Below are positions 17,275-28,497 of a DNA stretch of 64,000 bases, piece after piece. The stretch covers positions 1-64,000 of the forward strand of contig NZ_JAFKFW010000016.1 of assembly GCF_017308015.1 (NCBI RefSeq), written 5' to 3'. The notes beneath the pieces were generated by a model that saw only the letters and a list, made by a program, of their open reading frames with translations, was not told where the DNA came from and did no database searches. A program made the position numbers and the translations under genes. How positions within the stretch are numbered: the first letter of the stretch is position 1; every line of letters starts with the position of its first letter. This DNA is from Allobosea sp. (GTDB taxonomy: Bacteria > Pseudomonadota > Alphaproteobacteria > Rhizobiales > Beijerinckiaceae).

Positions 17275-19997
17275 GATCGCGCCTCCATTCGCCCGGGGTT
17301 CTCGAAGCGCGGCGCCCGCCTGTTCACCGCATCGGGCGCGCCCTGCGCTTCGACCGTCCCCGTCGCTCCGTGGAACACCACCCGTTGCGGGGCCTCTCCT
17401 GCAAGTTTAGCATCTCCGACCAGAAGAAACAGCGTCATGTCCGCGCAATAGCCCTCCAGCCGGGCGACGATCTCCTCGGAATCGTCCGAAATCGCGAGCA
17501 GGGCGGAAATGTCGAGCACCGCGATCTGCGGCGCCTTGACCAGCGCCTGCACGAGCGGGATCGCCTGGCGCAGCCGGGCCGGCAGGTAGCGCCCGCGAAT
17601 ACCACTCTCGGTATCGAGGCCTAGCCGGTACAGCGCCTCGCCCAGCCCCGAGCGGGCCAGCGCCTGCAGCACGATCTCCCCGACCTTGCGCGCGGCATCG
17701 GGCACGCCGTAGCCGATGCGCCCGAACATCAGGTTGTCGCGCACGCTGGCACCGACCATCACCTTGTCGGGATCGTAGAAGTCGACATCGTCGGCCGCAT
17801 CCGCCGGCAGATGCTTGCGGAAGCTCTCCCGCGCCCGCAGGACGCGCCGCTCCAGGCGGGCATCGATGAGGTTCAGCCTGTGCTTGGGCTCGATATAGCC
17901 CAGTGCTAGCGCCACGAGATCGCGCTCCGTCTCCTGGTCGAGCGGATTGCGCATGTCGTGCTTGGCCAGCAGGTCCGCCAGCTCGTTCAGGCGCTCGAAC
18001 TCGAAATTCGCGCCGAAGGAATAGCGCTCGAACAGCGCATGGCCCTGCGGCAGGCCGGCAAAGATTTCGACGACGGTCGCGACGATGCGCGCGCCCATCT
18101 CGGCCAAAGGCTCGACCAGTGCCTCGGCTTTCAGGATCGACTGGGCGTAGGGTTCGAACAGCAGGGTCGCGCTGTCGAAGCGCATCGTGGTTCGCGTCCC
18201 GAAGATCAGGTTCTCGACGATCGGCGCATTGCGATTGTAGCGGTCGAGCACGAAGGGTTCGATCAGATCGCTCTGCTTGATCCGCACGAGCTCGGCCGCG
18301 ACCACCCGGCGCGCCGTGATGAGGCGCTCGATCGCCTGTTCGCTGACGGGGCGCATCACCTTGCCGCCGAGCCCGAGCTCGTAGACCTCCTGCGTGCAGC
18401 CGAAGAGGTCGAGCAGTTCATGGACCCGGGCTCCGAGCTCGGCCGCGTCCGCCACGCCGACCCCGGCATAATCCGTCCAGTCGGCTTCGAACGGGAAAGG
18501 CGAGTTGCCGGAGCGGATCGCCTCGACGAAACGGCGGTGCTCGGGCGCGGATATCCCGCCTTCAGCCTTCAGGTCGGGGCGCCGGCGCCGGAGCGGCAGG
18601 AGGATGTTGTCGCGCATCGAGCCCGCGATGATCTCGGGCTCGTCGCCGGAATAGCCGATGATATGGCTCGCCCGCTCGACCGACATGCCCGCGAGCGGCT
18701 CGCCGTCGATCAGCACGCGGCCCGTATAGCTCGTCGCCTGCCTGCCGAGAATCCGGCCGAGCACGTCCTTGCCACCCCCCTGCGGGCCGATCACCGCGGC
18801 GACGCCCGGCCGCGTCAGGGTGAACGAGAGCGGCGTCAGCAGCGGCTGGCCGCGGTTATCCAGCATCTGCACGGATTCGAGCCGGATCTCGCCCTTCTCC
18901 GGCAGGGTCGCGACGCCGTTCTCCTCTTCGAGGACGAGGGTCTCGTCGCTGTTGAACTGGGAGATGACCTGATCGTATTTGATCGTCACGTCGTTGCGCT
19001 GCTGGTCCCAGTCGATCAGCTCCTTGATCGGCGGCGGCAGGTCGCGATAGGCGGCGATCACCGCAACGAGCTGACCGATATCGAGCCGCCCCTGCAATGC
19101 GAAGAAGCCGCCGATGGAGTAGAAGAAGAACGGCGTGATCTGCGCGAGCAGGTTGTTCAGGAACTTGACTGCGAATTTCCGTTTGTAGAGCGCGTAGCGG
19201 ATATCGAAGAGTCGCCCGAGACGCCCTGCGATGTCGGACTGGACATAGGCCGTGGCGCCGTGGCCCTGGATCATCGGGCCGGCATCGACGATCTCGCCGA
19301 TTCGGCCCGCGAGCTGGCGCGAGGCGATCTGGCGCTCGCGGCCGAGCCGGAGTTGCTCGCGCCGCAGGATCGGGATGATGATTGCCTGCGCCAGCACGAT
19401 CAGAAGCGCGATCGAGCCCAGCCAGAAGCTCTGCGCCATGATGAAGACGAGTGCCGTCAGCGCCTGGCTGAGCAGGAAGACCGGCTGGATGAAGGCATCG
19501 CCGACGAAGCCGCCGATCGGCTCGACCTCGTCCTTGATCATGCTGGCGATCTCGGCCGGCTTGACCGAGCGGATCTCCTCGGGCCGGAACCGCATGAGCT
19601 GGCTGAACAGGTCGTAGCGCATGCGCCTCAGCATCCGCTCGCCCAGAATGCCCTTGCGTACGTTGATGACATATTTGAAGGCGCCGTTGATCAGCACCAG
19701 CAGCAGGAAATAGCCGCTCAGGCCGATCAGCAGGCCGTACTGGCCGACCTCCACGCCCTCCGACAGCCTGTAGCTCGCCCCACCGAGCCATGACGGCAGA
19801 TGCAGGGTGAAATCCATCAATGTCGCGGTAGTCCGGCCGTCCTTGAAGGCACCGCCCTGAATCGCGTCGTTGACGATGCGCTTGGGCACGTCGAACGAGG
19901 CCCAGTTGAACGGGATCGAGACCAGAATGATCAGCAGGACGACGACCTGCTCGGCCCGGCTCTTCTGCCAGATGTAACGGAAGAGATTGGTCTCCAA
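17271..19997 (-). CDS. ABC exporter-like protein with degenerate, split ATPase domain
   Basis: A 908-aa membrane protein from TTG 19997 (no ATG nearby in frame). Residues about 15-320 are an ABC exporter transmembrane domain. The ATPase domain starts near 368, but its Walker A is GPQGGGKD (404-411; D replaces Ser/Thr). About 330 extra residues follow before a signature-region remnant, LPARLRQ (805-811), and Walker B is IAVLDIS (I replaces the catalytic Glu). The H-loop His is missing. The motif [VM]-x-[DE]-N-[LI] occurs three times (about 461, 595 and 752). The protein may scaffold or sense rather than pump. It leads the trio with the CNB and cyclase-like genes. Confidence 0.85.
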   Translation of the reverse strand: METNLFRYIWQKSRAEQVVVLLIILVSIPFNWASFDVPKRIVNDAIQGGAFKDGRTTATLMDFTLHLPSWLGGASYRLSEGVEVGQYGLLIGLSGYFLLLVLINGAFKYVINVRKGILGERMLRRMRYDLFSQLMRFRPEEIRSVKPAEIASMIKDEVEPIGGFVGDAFIQPVFLLSQALTALVFIMAQSFWLGSIALLIVLAQAIIIPILRREQLRLGRERQIASRQLAGRIGEIVDAGPMIQGHGATAYVQSDIAGRLGRLFDIRYALYKRKFAVKFLNNLLAQITPFFFYSIGGFFALQGRLDIGQLVAVIAAYRDLPPPIKELIDWDQQRNDVTIKYDQVISQFNSDETLVLEEENGVATLPEKGEIRLESVQMLDNRGQPLLTPLSFTLTRPGVAAVIGPQGGGKDVLGRILGRQATSYTGRVLIDGEPLAGMSVERASHIIGYSGDEPEIIAGSMRDNILLPLRRRRPDLKAEGGISAPEHRRFVEAIRSGNSPFPFEADWTDYAGVGVADAAELGARVHELLDLFGCTQEVYELGLGGKVMRPVSEQAIERLITARRVVAAELVRIKQSDLIEPFVLDRYNRNAPIVENLIFGTRTTMRFDSATLLFEPYAQSILKAEALVEPLAEMGARIVATVVEIFAGLPQGHALFERYSFGANFEFERLNELADLLAKHDMRNPLDQETERDLVALALGYIEPKHRLNLIDARLERRVLRARESFRKHLPADAADDVDFYDPDKVMVGASVRDNLMFGRIGYGVPDAARKVGEIVLQALARSGLGEALYRLGLDTESGIRGRYLPARLRQAIPLVQALVKAPQIAVLDISALLAISDDSEEIVARLEGYCADMTLFLLVGDAKLAGEAPQRVVFHGATGTVEAQGAPDAVNRRAPRFENPGRMEARS

Positions 19998-20154
19998 AGG
20001 GCAACCCTGTACCGAAGCGCTCGCGGCGCGACCTCGACCGGGTCCGGCGGGCCCGAAGCGACCATATGTGGTGAGGTTGCGGCCGAGTGCAATGCGCGCC
20101 GCGACGGGCCCGTCCAGCTCCGCGTCGCGCCGTGCCGCCCCCATGCGATAATCG

Positions 20155-20164
20155 CACATATGTG
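20155..20164. promoter_or_regulatory. Perfect palindrome CACATATGTG
   Basis: A 10-bp perfect palindrome, flanked by a wider, slightly offset GCGAT (20146-20150)/ATCGC (20165-20169) pair. It sits 158 bp upstream of the TTG start of the ABC-like gene and 194 bp upstream of the divergent operon. It could be an operator; no regulator is assigned. Confidence 0.4.
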
Positions 20165-20259
20165 ATCGCCGCCGTGGCCCTGCCGGAAGCGTCGCGGCGA
20201 CCGGCTGCGGCACGGCCCTGCGTCGCAGGAGTGTCACCCGCACCGGGCGATAATGCCGC

Positions 20260-20300
20260 AGACGTCGAAAGCGATTGGCAAGCCGTTGCTTTCGACGTCT
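20260..20300. repeat. Perfect 13-bp inverted repeat
   Basis: AGACGTCGAAAGC (20260-20272) is the exact reverse complement of GCTTTCGACGTCT (20288-20300), with a 15-nt loop. No T-run follows, so it is not a standard terminator. It ends 57 bp before the start of the peptide-type ABC operon and would form a strong hairpin in the 5' leader or a dyad for a dimeric regulator. Confidence 0.75.
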
Positions 20301-20357
20301 AGTGACGTGAGGACAGCTGTGGAGGCGATGAGGCTTCCGGGACTTATCGACGAGAGC

Positions 20358-22231
<1,874 letters not shown>

Positions 22232-22235
<4 letters not shown>

Positions 22236-24199
22236 CGCAGCGCCGCCCCCCGACCCGCCGGACCACGCTGCTGCTAGGCTCCGCCGCGCTCGCAGGCCTG
22301 AGCCTGCCACGCCGTGCGCGCGCAGCGCCTTATGCCGGCCCGGCGATCGACAGCCCGTTCTTCGCCGACAGGATCGCGGCAGGGTCCATGCCCCCGGTCG
22401 CCGCGCGCCTGCCGGCCAATCCGCGCATCATCGATCTGGCGGCGCTCGGCCGCGAGCCCGGCCGCCATGGCGGCAATATCCGCATGCTGATGGGCGACCA
22501 GCGCGATATCCGCATGATGACGCTCTACGGCTACACCCGCCTGATGGTCTATGACGACAATCTGGAGCTGGTTCCGGACATCCTCGAGAGCTGCGACATC
22601 GAGGACGGCCGCATCTTCACGCTCAAGCTGCGCCAGGGCCATCGCTGGTCTGACGGATCGCCCTTCACCACCGAGGATTTCCGCTACTGGTGGGAGGATA
22701 TCGCCAACAACAAGCGGCTTTCGCCGGGCGGGCCGCCCCAGGCGCTGTTCTCGGCCGGCGAACCGCCCCGCTTCGAAATCCTGAGCGAAACCGAAGTCCG
22801 CTATAGCTGGAGGACGCCGAACCCGATCTTCCTGCCGGCTCTGGCCGGTGCGCAGCCGACCTATATCTTCATGCCCTCCGGGTATCTCAAGCAGTTCCAC
22901 GAGCGCCACGCGCCCAAACATGAACTCGCCCAGCGCGTGAAGGAACACCGCGTGCGCGACTGGGGAGCGTTGCATGAACGCCTGTCCCGCATGTACCGGC
23001 CGGAGAATCCGAAGCTGCCGACGCTGGAACCCTGGCGCAACACCACAGCCCTGCCGGCCGAGCAGTTCGTCTTCGAGCGCAATCCCTATTTCCACCGCAT
23101 CGACAGGAACGGCCGTCAGCTTCCCTATGCGGACCAGGTGACGCTGACGATCGGCACAAGCGCTCTCGTTCCCGCCAAGACCGCGGCCGGCGAGGCCGAT
23201 CTCCAGGCCCGCTATCTCCGCTTCGACAACTACACGTTCCTGAAGGAAGCCTCGAAACGGATGAATTTCGACGTCCGGCTCTGGAAGCGGGCGGAAGGCG
23301 CCTATTTCGCCCTGCTCCCCAACCTGAATGCCATCGACCCGGTCTGGCGCGACCTCAACCGCGACGTTCGCTACCGCCAGGCGATCTCGGTCGCGATCAA
23401 TCGCAAGGACGTCAACAAGGTCATCTTCTTCGGACTGGCGCGCGAGAGCGGCAACACCGCCCTGCCCGAAAGCCCGCTCTACGACGCGAAGCTCGCCGAA
23501 CTCTGGACCCAGCACGACCCGGCGCTGGCAAACCGCCTGCTCGACGAGATTGGCCTGACGAAGCGGGACGACGATGGCATCCGCCTGCTCCCGGACGGAC
23601 GCCGGCTGGAATTCACCATCGAGACCGCCGGCGAGAATACCGAGGAGACCGACATCCTCGACCTGTTGAAGCAGGATTTCTTCGATGTCGGCATGAAGAT
23701 CTATCCGCGCTCGACCCAGCGCGATGTCTTCCGCCGCCGCATCCTTGCCGGCCAGACCGTGATGTCGGCCTGGGCCGGCATGGACAACGCGCTCGTCACC
23801 TCCGACATGGAGCCGGACGCGCTGGCGCCGACCTCTTCGGCCCAGTTCCAGTGGCCGCGCTGGGGCCAGTTCATCGAGAGCAGCGGCCGCGAGGGCGAAC
23901 GGCCGGCTCTGGCGGAGGTCAACGAACTCGTGCGGCTCTACGAGCAATGGCGCGTCAGCTCGACCCGGGACCAGCGCCGCGCGGTCTGGCACAAGATGCT
24001 GGCGATCAATGCCGAGCAGCTCTTCACCATCGGCGTGATCAATAGCACCCTGCAGCCGATCGTCGTCTCCAACGACCTGCGCAACCTGCCCGAGAAGGGC
24101 CTCTACAGCTTCGAGCCCGGCGCCTTCATCGGCCGCTACATGCCCGACACCTTCTGGTTCGACCGGCAAAAGACCGATCAGCAAGAGACGAAAGCCTGA
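22232..24199 (+). CDS. Peptide-type ABC transporter substrate-binding protein
   Basis: A 655-aa periplasmic solute-binding protein of the SBP_bac_5 (DppA/OppA) family. The N-terminus [23 protein letters not shown] is a Tat/Sec-like signal. Family features are [26 protein letters not shown]-type sequence near residue 125-150, and [15 protein letters not shown] near 385. It is longer than usual (about 530 aa). The ligand could be a peptide, sugar-peptide or glycan fragment; the surrounding glycosyltransferases favour an envelope-linked ligand. It is in an operon with the fused ATPase and two permeases. Confidence 0.9.
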
Positions 24200-24202
24200 C
24201 GC

Positions 24203-25204
24203 GTGCTGATCCGCTACATCCTCAAGCGCATCCTGATCATGATCCCGACGCTGATCGTCACCAGCGCGCTGATCTTCACCGTGATCAACCTGCCCGAAGG
24301 CGATTATTTCGAGACGCTCGCCGCCGAAATGCAGGCTCAGGGTGAGAAGGCGGACATGAGCCGCATCGAGTTCCTCAAGAAGGAATACGGCTTCGACAAG
24401 CCGCCGGTCGAGCGCTACGTCTACTGGGTCGCGGGCCTGCTTCAGGGCGACATGGGCTATTCCTTCGAGTATCAGCGCCCGGTCCGGGAGATCGTCGGCG
24501 ATCGCTTGCTGCTGACCATGATGGTCTCCTTCGCCACCATCATCTTCACCTGGGTCGTCGCCTTTCCGATCGGCATCTATTCGGCCACGCATCAATACAG
24601 TTGGGGCGATTACGGCCTGACCTTCCTCGGCCTCGTCGGGCTTGCCGTGCCGCATTTCCTGCTGGCGCTGGTCTTCATGTATTTCGCCAATATCTGGTTC
24701 GGCACCTCGATCGGCGGCCTCGTCGACCCCGCCTATCTCAACCAACCGATGAGCTGGGCCAAGCTCAAATCGGTGCTCGAACACCTCTGGATTCCCGTCA
24801 TCATCATCGGCGCCGGCGGCACCGCGGGCATGATCCGGGCGCTGCGCGCCAACCTCCTCGACGAATTGCAGAAGCAGTACTACGTCACCGCTCGCGCCAA
24901 GGGCCTGCCGCCCGGCAAGGCCCTGCGCAAATACCCGCTGCGCATGTCTCTCAACTTCTTCATCTCGGATATCGGCGATATCCTGCCCTCGATCGTCTCG
25001 GGCGCCGAGGTCGTCGCCATCGTGCTCTCGCTGCAGACCACCGGCCCGCTCCTGATCCGTGCCCTGCAGAGCCAGGACATGTATCTCGCCGGCTCCTTCC
25101 TGATGTTCCTCTCCTTCCTGACCGTGATCGGCGTGCTGATCTCGGACATTGCGCTCGCCATCCTGGATCCGCGCATCCGCCTTCAGGGAGCCGCGACCAA
25201 GTGA
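24203..25204 (+). CDS. Peptide-type ABC permease (DppB-like)
   Basis: A 333-aa inner-membrane permease. MLIRYILKRILIMIPTLIV and the following YGFDKPPVERYVYW, LLQGDMGYSFEYQRPV are hallmarks of DppB/OppB. The ATPase-contact EAA-like loop is in RALRANLLDELQKQYYVTAR and AKGLPPGKALRKYPLR. The start is GTG 24203, 3 bp after the binding-protein stop. The stop overlaps the next GTG start. Confidence 0.92.
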   Translation: MLIRYILKRILIMIPTLIVTSALIFTVINLPEGDYFETLAAEMQAQGEKADMSRIEFLKKEYGFDKPPVERYVYWVAGLLQGDMGYSFEYQRPVREIVGDRLLLTMMVSFATIIFTWVVAFPIGIYSATHQYSWGDYGLTFLGLVGLAVPHFLLALVFMYFANIWFGTSIGGLVDPAYLNQPMSWAKLKSVLEHLWIPVIIIGAGGTAGMIRALRANLLDELQKQYYVTARAKGLPPGKALRKYPLRMSLNFFISDIGDILPSIVSGAEVVAIVLSLQTTGPLLIRALQSQDMYLAGSFLMFLSFLTVIGVLISDIALAILDPRIRLQGAATK

Positions 25205-26388
25205 AGGCGACGACGCTCAACCATCTGCCGCCGGACGGTGCGCCCCTGCCCCACGAGGTCTCGACGGCTCCTTTCGAGCCCTATGCCACCGAGACGATGA
25301 CTCCGGAGCAGGAGCGGGTCTATCTCGCCTCGCAATGGCAGTTGATGTGGTGGAAGTTCCGCAAGCACAGGCTCGCGGTCATTTCCGCCTTCGTGATCGT
25401 CGCGATCTACGCGATGGCGGCCTTCGCCGAATTTCTCGCGCCCTATCATTACACGACGCGCAATACCGATTTCATCCGGGCGCCCAGCCAGAGCATCCAT
25501 CTCTTTCACGAAGGCAGCCTCATCGGCCCCTTCGTCTACCCGTATACGATGCGTCTCAACATGGAGAACCTGAAGCGCGAATACGAGGTGGATGCGACCC
25601 GCCCGGAGAAGCTGCGCTTCTTCTGCAAGGGCGACGATTATACGTTCTGGGGCCTGATCTCCGGTAATACGCATCTCGTCTGCCCGCCCGAGGGAGGTAC
25701 CTTCTTCCTGCTCGGCTCGGACCGGCTCGGCCGCGACATGCTCTCGCGCATCCTCTATGGCGGGCGCATCTCGCTCTCCATCGGCCTGCTCGGCGTCTCC
25801 GTGTCCTTCGTGCTCGGCGTCATCATCGGCGGCATCGCCGGCTACTATGGTGGCCGCGTCGACCTCTTCGTGCAGCGCATCATCGAGATCGTGCAGTCGC
25901 TGCCGCATATTCCGCTCTGGCTGGCACTGGCCTCGATCCTGCCGCCGACCTGGAGCCCGCTCCTGGTCTATTTCGGCATCACCGTGATCCTCGGCCTGAT
26001 GGACTGGACCGGGCTCGCCCGCTCGGTGCGCTCGAAACTGCTCTCGCTGCGCGAGGAGGATTATGTCGTCGCCGCCCAGCTCATGGGCGCTAAACCGCGC
26101 CGCATCATCGCGCTGCATCTCGTGCCCGGCTTCATGAGCCATCTCATCGCGTCGGCCACGATCACCATCCCCAAGACCATCCTCGGCGAGACCGCGCTTT
26201 CCTTCCTCGGCCTCGGCCTGAGACCGCCGATCACGAGCTGGGGCGTGATGCTCAACGAGGCCCAGAACATCAATGTGGTGGCGCTCTATCCCTGGCTGCT
26301 CTATCCGGTCGTGCCCGTGATCATGATCATCCTGGCCTTCAACTTCCTCGGCGACGGTCTGCGCGACGCGGCCGACCCCTATCGCTGA
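25201..26388 (+). CDS. Peptide-type ABC permease (DppC-like)
   Basis: A 395-aa inner-membrane permease of the DppC/OppC type. After an N-terminal tail and first helix (near residue 60) comes a periplasmic insertion of about 90 residues, larger than usual, then GSDRLGRDMLSRILYGGRIS and the EAA loop EEDYVVAAQLMGAKPRRII. GTG 25201 overlaps the previous stop by GTGA, so the two permeases are translationally coupled. It pairs with the 24203 product to form the pore. Confidence 0.92.
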   Translation: MKATTLNHLPPDGAPLPHEVSTAPFEPYATETMTPEQERVYLASQWQLMWWKFRKHRLAVISAFVIVAIYAMAAFAEFLAPYHYTTRNTDFIRAPSQSIHLFHEGSLIGPFVYPYTMRLNMENLKREYEVDATRPEKLRFFCKGDDYTFWGLISGNTHLVCPPEGGTFFLLGSDRLGRDMLSRILYGGRISLSIGLLGVSVSFVLGVIIGGIAGYYGGRVDLFVQRIIEIVQSLPHIPLWLALASILPPTWSPLLVYFGITVILGLMDWTGLARSVRSKLLSLREEDYVVAAQLMGAKPRRIIALHLVPGFMSHLIASATITIPKTILGETALSFLGLGLRPPITSWGVMLNEAQNINVVALYPWLLYPVVPVIMIILAFNFLGDGLRDAADPYR

Positions 26389-26414
26389 CAGCGTCACCGA
26401 CACCGAAGATCGTC

Positions 26415-27554
26415 TTGCATATCGCTTTCCACACCCCGCTCAATCCGGTTGGTGACCGCGGCGTCTCCGGCGACCGCCTCATGGCCCGCCAGATCGTCGC
26501 CGCGCTCGAAAACCTCGGCCATGCCGTGCAGCCCGTCGCGGCGCCCAAGACCTATTTTCGCGCGGCCGATCCCGCCCGTTTCGCTAGCGTCGCGGCCGAT
26601 GCCGCCCGGCTGCGGGACGCCCTGCTCGCGGGCTACAGGGAAGGTAGGCCGCAGCCAGATCTGTGGTTCACTTATCACAACTATTACCGCTCGCCGGATT
26701 TCCTTGGCCCGGAGATGGCGGCAGAACTCGGCATTCCCTATGTCACCGCCGAATCGAGCGATTCGGCCCGGCGCGCCGTCGGAGAATGGGCCGCGCAGAC
26801 GGCGACCGTACGGCAGGGCCTTGCTGCAGGCGACGTCCATTTCTACTTCACCGATCGCGACCGGCAGGGTCTCGTGCCCTGGGAGAACACCGGCACGGCC
26901 CTGCTGGCCCTGCCCCCCTTCGTCGCCCCCGGCCCCGGTCCTTCTCGCAAGACCGGCAGGACCGGCCCGCCACGCCTCGTCACCGTCGCGATGATGCGCA
27001 AGGGCGTCAAGCTGGAGAGCTATCTCACGCTCGCTCATGTCCTCGAGCGCTGCCGGGACGAGGACTGGACGCTGAGCATCGTCGGCGATGGCCCTTGCCG
27101 GACCGAGATCGGCGCCGCCTTCGCCAGCCTGCCCGAAAGCCGTATCACCTGGCGCGGCCAGCTCGATCGCGAGGCCACCCAGGCCGAGCTAGCCCGGCAC
27201 GACATCTTCCTCTGGCCGGGCATCGGCGAGGCCTATGGGCTGGTCTATCTGGAAGCCCAGGCGGCGGGCCTGCCGGTCGTGGCCTGTGACAGTGGCGGCG
27301 TCGCCGAGACGGTCCGGGCAGGCGAAACCGCCCTGCTGGTGCCGGAGCGGAACGAGGAAGCGCTGGCCGCAGCTCTCACTCGCCTGCTGCGCGACACAGC
27401 ACTGCGCGAAAGCATGGGCGCAGCCGCGCGCCGCTTCATTCTTGCCGAGCGTACGCCCGCACGTGCCGCCGAAAGACTGGCGGAAGGCCTCGCGCTGGCC
27501 CTGCGAAACCGGAGCGCCAAGCTGAAATCATCCTCCGGGAAAGCCAGGCCATGA
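26415..27554 (+). CDS. Family 4-type glycosyltransferase
   Basis: A 379-aa GT-B glycosyltransferase. HTPLNPVGDRGVSGDRLMARQI near the start forms the N-terminal loop, and the C-terminal donor site reads GIGEAYGLVYLEAQAAGLPVV (near residue 273) followed by DSGGVAETVRAGETALLV. The best start is TTG 26415; no ATG fits. It is 26 bp after the ABC permease and overlaps the deacetylase gene by ATGA, linking glycan synthesis to the importer genes in one plus-strand unit. Confidence 0.88.
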   Translation: MHIAFHTPLNPVGDRGVSGDRLMARQIVAALENLGHAVQPVAAPKTYFRAADPARFASVAADAARLRDALLAGYREGRPQPDLWFTYHNYYRSPDFLGPEMAAELGIPYVTAESSDSARRAVGEWAAQTATVRQGLAAGDVHFYFTDRDRQGLVPWENTGTALLALPPFVAPGPGPSRKTGRTGPPRLVTVAMMRKGVKLESYLTLAHVLERCRDEDWTLSIVGDGPCRTEIGAAFASLPESRITWRGQLDREATQAELARHDIFLWPGIGEAYGLVYLEAQAAGLPVVACDSGGVAETVRAGETALLVPERNEEALAAALTRLLRDTALRESMGAAARRFILAERTPARAAERLAEGLALALRNRSAKLKSSSGKARP

Positions 27555-28348
27555 AGACCTCGTGCTGGCAGGCGCTCGACATCGAACTCGATCATTGGAA
27601 TGCGTCCGGCCGCAAGATCGGCCTCTGGCTGCGCGACGATGATGCCATAGCGCCAAGCCCGGCGCTCAACCGCCTTTCGAATCTGGCCGACCGCTTCGCG
27701 GCGCCGATCCTGCTTGCGGTCATTCCGTTGCTGGCCGAACCCGCGCTTGCGGGGGAGCTGCGCGGCATGCCCCTGCTGCGGCCCTGCCAGCATGGTGCTT
27801 CGCACCGGAACCACGCGCCTGCCGGCAGCAAGAAGTCGGAATTCGGCGCCGAGCGTACAGCGGCCGATGTCGGCACCGATATCGCGCAGGGCCGGCAGCG
27901 CCTGCACGATCTTCTCGGCGACGAGGTCCTGCCGATCTTCGTGCCGCCCTGGAACCGCATCGCCCAGAGGCATGCCGCGCGCCTGGAAGCGCTCGGCTTC
28001 GCAGGCCTGTCCTGCTTTCGCGGCTATCGCCACGGACCGGGCGGAGGTCCACGCCTGCTGAACACCGATGTCGACATCATGGACTGGCATGGCGGTCGCA
28101 TCGGCCGTTCGGCCACCGAGGTCCTCGGCGATCTCGTCGCCTTGCTGGCGCAAGGACGGCAGGGCGCAGCCGGCGATATCGAACTGGGTCTTCTCCTGCA
28201 CCATCGCGACCATGACGAAACCGCCTGGTCCTTCCTCGCCGGCATTCTGGCCGCGACCTCCGCTCACCCCGCGATCCGCCTGATCGATCCGGCCGGCTTG
28301 GTCCGGCCGCCGGGCCGCGACAGGCAGGGCATTTCCGACCCACGATGA
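27551..28348 (+). CDS. Polysaccharide deacetylase-like protein
   Basis: A 265-aa protein of the NodB-like carbohydrate esterase 4 fold, which removes acetyl groups from N-acetylated glycans using a metal. The Asp motif appears as WLRDDDA near residue 28, the two metal His as QHGASHRNHAP near 80, and the substrate-groove motif as FVPPWNR near 135. A late LLLHHRDHDE matches motif 5. No signal peptide is seen, so it may act in the cytoplasm, as some sugar-nucleotide or glycolipid deacetylases do. It is coupled to the upstream GT4 gene. Confidence 0.82.
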   Translation: MKTSCWQALDIELDHWNASGRKIGLWLRDDDAIAPSPALNRLSNLADRFAAPILLAVIPLLAEPALAGELRGMPLLRPCQHGASHRNHAPAGSKKSEFGAERTAADVGTDIAQGRQRLHDLLGDEVLPIFVPPWNRIAQRHAARLEALGFAGLSCFRGYRHGPGGGPRLLNTDVDIMDWHGGRIGRSATEVLGDLVALLAQGRQGAAGDIELGLLLHHRDHDETAWSFLAGILAATSAHPAIRLIDPAGLVRPPGRDRQGISDPR

Positions 28349-28396
28349 CCGCCACGATCCACACCGTTTTTATCGGCGGGCGATAAGTCGATGGGC

Positions 28397-28425
28397 TTGG
28401 ATCGTGCCCGGCGAACAGTTATATT
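28397..28425 (+). promoter_or_regulatory. Strong sigma-70-type promoter
   Basis: TTGGAT (28397-28402) and TATATT (28420-28425) are spaced by 17 bp, about 73 bp upstream of the glycosyltransferase start at 28498. Just upstream is a TTATCG (28370-28375)/CGATAA (28381-28386) dyad that could be an operator. It suggests that this gene has its own promoter rather than relying only on the ABC-operon transcript. Confidence 0.6.
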
Positions 28426-28497
28426 CGCCTCAGAGTTCCAACTGCGTTCGTCCTCGCCAAGAGGTCGTCTGGCCTTTCCCGGGGGGGCGACGAGCCG

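Larger units (their letters stand above)
19998..20357. other. Divergent promoter region between the two ABC arms
   Basis: These 360 bases separate the starts of the minus-strand ABC-like gene and the plus-strand peptide-type ABC operon. I see no convincing gene. The region holds a 10-bp palindrome (20155-20164), a 13-bp perfect inverted repeat (20260-20300) and two copies of GCGATAAT (20146-20153 and 20247-20254). It is the natural place for control of both arms. Confidence 0.6.
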
